64,000 nt of DNA from Demequina oxidasica (GTDB lineage Bacteria; Actinomycetota; Actinomycetes; Actinomycetales; Demequinaceae). Location: contig NZ_BBRE01000001.1 in the NCBI RefSeq assembly GCF_000975115.1, positions 835,322 through 899,321 on the forward strand, written 5' to 3'. Under the pieces are notes generated by a model. It was given only the letters and a program-made list of their open reading frames with translations, was not told where the DNA came from and made no database searches. Below are positions 62,171 through 64,000 of this stretch, one piece after another (the first letter of the stretch is position 1; each line of letters starts with the position of its first letter). The position numbers and the translations under genes were made by a program.

Positions 62171-63305
62171 GTCCCTTGTACAGCTCCAACATCGCCGCAC
62201 CCGTCACATTGATGTCGTAGGCCTTCAGTAGTTCTACCTGCTCGTCGTGAATCTCGTCGCGCAGCGCCGCGTCGCTCAGCACTTCCTGGAGCACAGCGGC
62301 GAAGGCTCCTGCGTCTCGTGCATCTACGGTCACCTGGGGGCGTTCACCCAGCACCGAGCGGTAGCCAGGGTTGTCGCCTCCCATCACGACGCCCGATCCT
62401 GACGCCATCGCCTCGATCAGCACGATCCCAAAGCTCTCACCACCGGTGGCGGGGAAGACGGCGAGGTCAGCATCCGCGTAAAACTGCGGCTTGTCCTCCT
62501 CGCTCACAAATCCCTCAAGCCTCACCACGCCACCCAGCCCTTGGGACTCGATGGCCGCCTCGAGGTCGCCCAGCAACGGGCCCTTTCCGCCGATTCGCAC
62601 GTCCAGTCGTCGCACGGTCTCACCTGGGAGGGCACCGAGAGCCTGCACGAGCTCGAGCGCTCCCTTACGTTCCACCAGCCGGCCAAGAAACGCAACCACC
62701 AAGCGGTCACCCGGGCCCCGCACTGGCCGCGGCTCACGCACCGCGCCGGCAACCGCAGCCACATCCACGGCATTCGGAATCACCGTGCACTCGATACCAA
62801 AGGCCTCCCGGGCGAACTCGGCAGCCGGCGCGGATACGGCAGCGAAATCGTCGAACTTGCGCAGGTTGCACCGCAACACCTTTCCCAAGGCGTGCGTGCC
62901 GATCGAACTGACACGACCATCGGGCAGGATGTGAAAAGTCCCCACAATCCGCACGGTGCGGGCCTGCACGCGCCTGGCCTCATCGACCACGCGCGCCGCA
63001 AACAGCGGCGAATGCGGCGTCTGCACGTGAATCACGTCGTAGCGCTCGCGCTCCAGGAACTCGCGCAACGCCTTGCGAGACGTGGGCAGGGGTACCCGCA
63101 GCCCATTGCCGTTGAACGTCACGGCCATGTTGCGGGCCAGCGAGTGCACAGTCACATCGTCACGAGACGCCTCGGAGCACACGTAGTGCACGGTGTGACC
63201 GGCACGCTCGAGGTAGCCGCCCAGCGTCAGCGCGTACTGCTGCACGCCGTCGGGCCGGTCGATGCTGTCGTCGAGGACCAGCGCGATCTTCAGGGAGTCA
63301 GTCAC
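62166..63305 (-). CDS. family 4 glycosyltransferase
   Basis: A 379-aa retaining GT-B enzyme. The N-terminus DDSIDRPDGVQQYALTLGGY forms the acceptor side; FLGRLVERKGALELVQAL and GGESFGIVLIEAM (the E-x7-E motif) form the sugar-nucleotide side. It resembles PimB/MshA-like mannosyl- or glucosaminyltransferases; the exact donor and acceptor cannot be read. The GTG start follows TAAAGT (63312-63317) by 6 nt. Confidence 0.82.
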   Translation of the reverse strand: MTDSLKIALVLDDSIDRPDGVQQYALTLGGYLERAGHTVHYVCSEASRDDVTVHSLARNMAVTFNGNGLRVPLPTSRKALREFLERERYDVIHVQTPHSPLFAARVVDEARRVQARTVRIVGTFHILPDGRVSSIGTHALGKVLRCNLRKFDDFAAVSAPAAEFAREAFGIECTVIPNAVDVAAVAGAVREPRPVRGPGDRLVVAFLGRLVERKGALELVQALGALPGETVRRLDVRIGGKGPLLGDLEAAIESQGLGGVVRLEGFVSEEDKPQFYADADLAVFPATGGESFGIVLIEAMASGSGVVMGGDNPGYRSVLGERPQVTVDARDAGAFAAVLQEVLSDAALRDEIHDEQVELLKAYDINVTGAAMLELYKGH

Positions 63306-63311
63306 GGATTC

Positions 63312-63317
63312 ACTTTA
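63312..63317 (-). promoter_or_regulatory. leaderless -10 box of the glycosyltransferase gene
   Basis: TAAAGT on the complement, 6 nt (GAATCC), then GTG at 63305. Confidence 0.45.
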
Positions 63318-63333
63318 GGCGCCGCGCGGGCGA

Positions 63334-64000
63334 CTAGGCCTTGGCGTAGGAGTGCAGACCCTGGAATACCAGGTTGACCACGGTGAAGTTCATGATGATC
63401 GCTGCGAACCCAACGATCGAGACCCATGCGCTGCGGCGACCCGCCCAGCCCTGAGTGGTGCGCGCGTGCAGGTAGGCGGCGTAGATGACCCAGATCACAA
63501 AGGACCAGATCTCCTTGGGGTCCCAGCCCCAGTAGCGGCCCCACGCGTGCTCGGCCCAGATCGCGCCGGCCATCACAGTGAACGTCCACAGCACAAAACC
63601 CACGGCGTTCAGGCGGAACGCCAGCGCCTCGAGCTTCTTGGGGCTCGGCACCGCCTCGAGGAAGCGGAAGGTCTTGCCCTTGATGACGCGTACTCCGGGG
63701 TCATGGAAGGCCTTGAGGAAGCGGTTGGTGACCTGGCGTGGCTCACTGTCGCGATAGTCGCGCATCAACTGCAGCGCGGTCGCGATGAAGCCCACGCCAA
63801 AGATGCCGGTCGCGATGGTGGCGATGGACACGTGGATGACCAGCCAGAAGCTCTGCAGCGCCGGCTGGAGGCCGGTTGCGTCCTGGTACAGCACGGTGAG
63901 CCCCAGACCCAGGGCGATGGTCGCGAGGCCGGTGACGCCGGCACCCATGTAGGTGATGTCGCGCTTGCGCTGCACTATCAGGAAGACAACGACGGCCACG
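63334..64000 (-). CDS. ccsB: cytochrome c biogenesis protein CcsB/ResC, C-terminal part (cut by window edge)
   Basis: About 222 residues are inside the window. They contain several membrane helices and the haem-handling tryptophan-rich motif WGRYWGWDPKEIWSF between two helices. The ResBC system delivers haem to apocytochrome c outside the membrane. Linkage to menA, DUF4229 and PLDc_N genes is common in actinobacteria. The start lies beyond position 64000. Confidence 0.9.
   Translation of the reverse strand, partial: VAVVVFLIVQRKRDITYMGAGVTGLATIALGLGLTVLYQDATGLQPALQSFWLVIHVSIATIATGIFGVGFIATALQLMRDYRDSEPRQVTNRFLKAFHDPGVRVIKGKTFRFLEAVPSPKKLEALAFRLNAVGFVLWTFTVMAGAIWAEHAWGRYWGWDPKEIWSFVIWVIYAAYLHARTTQGWAGRRSAWVSIVGFAAIIMNFTVVNLVFQGLHSYAKA

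Noticed and set aside
1-64000. CRISPR arrays, tRNA or rRNA genes
   Set aside because: No regularly spaced identical repeats, cloverleaf-like segments or rRNA signatures were found in the intergenic stretches.

Overview
High-GC actinobacterial chromosome segment, most likely Micrococcales (Cellulomonadaceae/Demequinaceae-like). The indications are a ferredoxin-type sulfite reductase beside an FprA-like reductase, a menaquinone pathway with MenJ, a 14-gene nuo operon, DUF4229, DUF222-HNH and PLDc_N proteins, and many start codons placed 6-7 nt after a TANNNT -10 box (leaderless mRNAs). I see no rRNA, tRNA or CRISPR.

Region 1 (1-6892) is assimilatory sulfate reduction: a divergent FprA-like reductase (cut by the window edge), then a translationally coupled operon sirA-cysH-cysD-cysN plus an ABC ATPase and permease. 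A 23-codon cysteine-rich leaderless leader peptide precedes sirA, with competing hairpins between them, which looks like cysteine-responsive attenuation. Region 2 (7036-11720) is a coupled trio: a membrane GT2 glucan synthase, a membrane-fusion-like partner and a GH81 endo-beta-1,3-glucanase lipoprotein, i.e. a probable beta-glucan exopolysaccharide locus. Region 3 (11911-15612) holds RarD, a sigma factor with its membrane partner, and an NAD-dependent epimerase.

Region 4 (15667-33652, all minus) is menJ, nuoA-N and a long-chain polyprenyl diphosphate synthase ending in a hairpin terminator. Complex I, the prenyl tail donor for menaquinone and its saturating reductase therefore sit together. 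Region 5 (33876-36465) is an alditol-oxidase-like flavoenzyme and menF.

Region 6 (36466-49022) is a 12.6-kb accessory island with lower GC, bounded by menF and a second, diverged copy of the menF 3' end. It carries a Sec-secreted Rhs/WapA-like toxin of 2141 aa with its immunity gene, and two orphan Rhs tip/toxin/immunity cassettes. One orphan has a NucA/NucB-type DNase with a SUKH immunity protein. The other has an unassigned toxin with an immunity protein resembling EF-Tu domain III. The cassettes are linked by direct repeats and broken IS3 and IS256 elements.

Region 7 (49345-64000) continues with a lipoprotein and a broken gene, then menD-menC, a second sigma/membrane-protein pair, menB, a DUF222-HNH protein, a DUF3048 lipoprotein, menE, menA, two small membrane proteins, a 40-bp tandem repeat, a GT4 glycosyltransferase and the C-terminal part of the cytochrome c biogenesis protein CcsB/ResC. 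menF, menD, menC, menB, menE and menA together take chorismate to demethylmenaquinone; menH and menG are not in the window.
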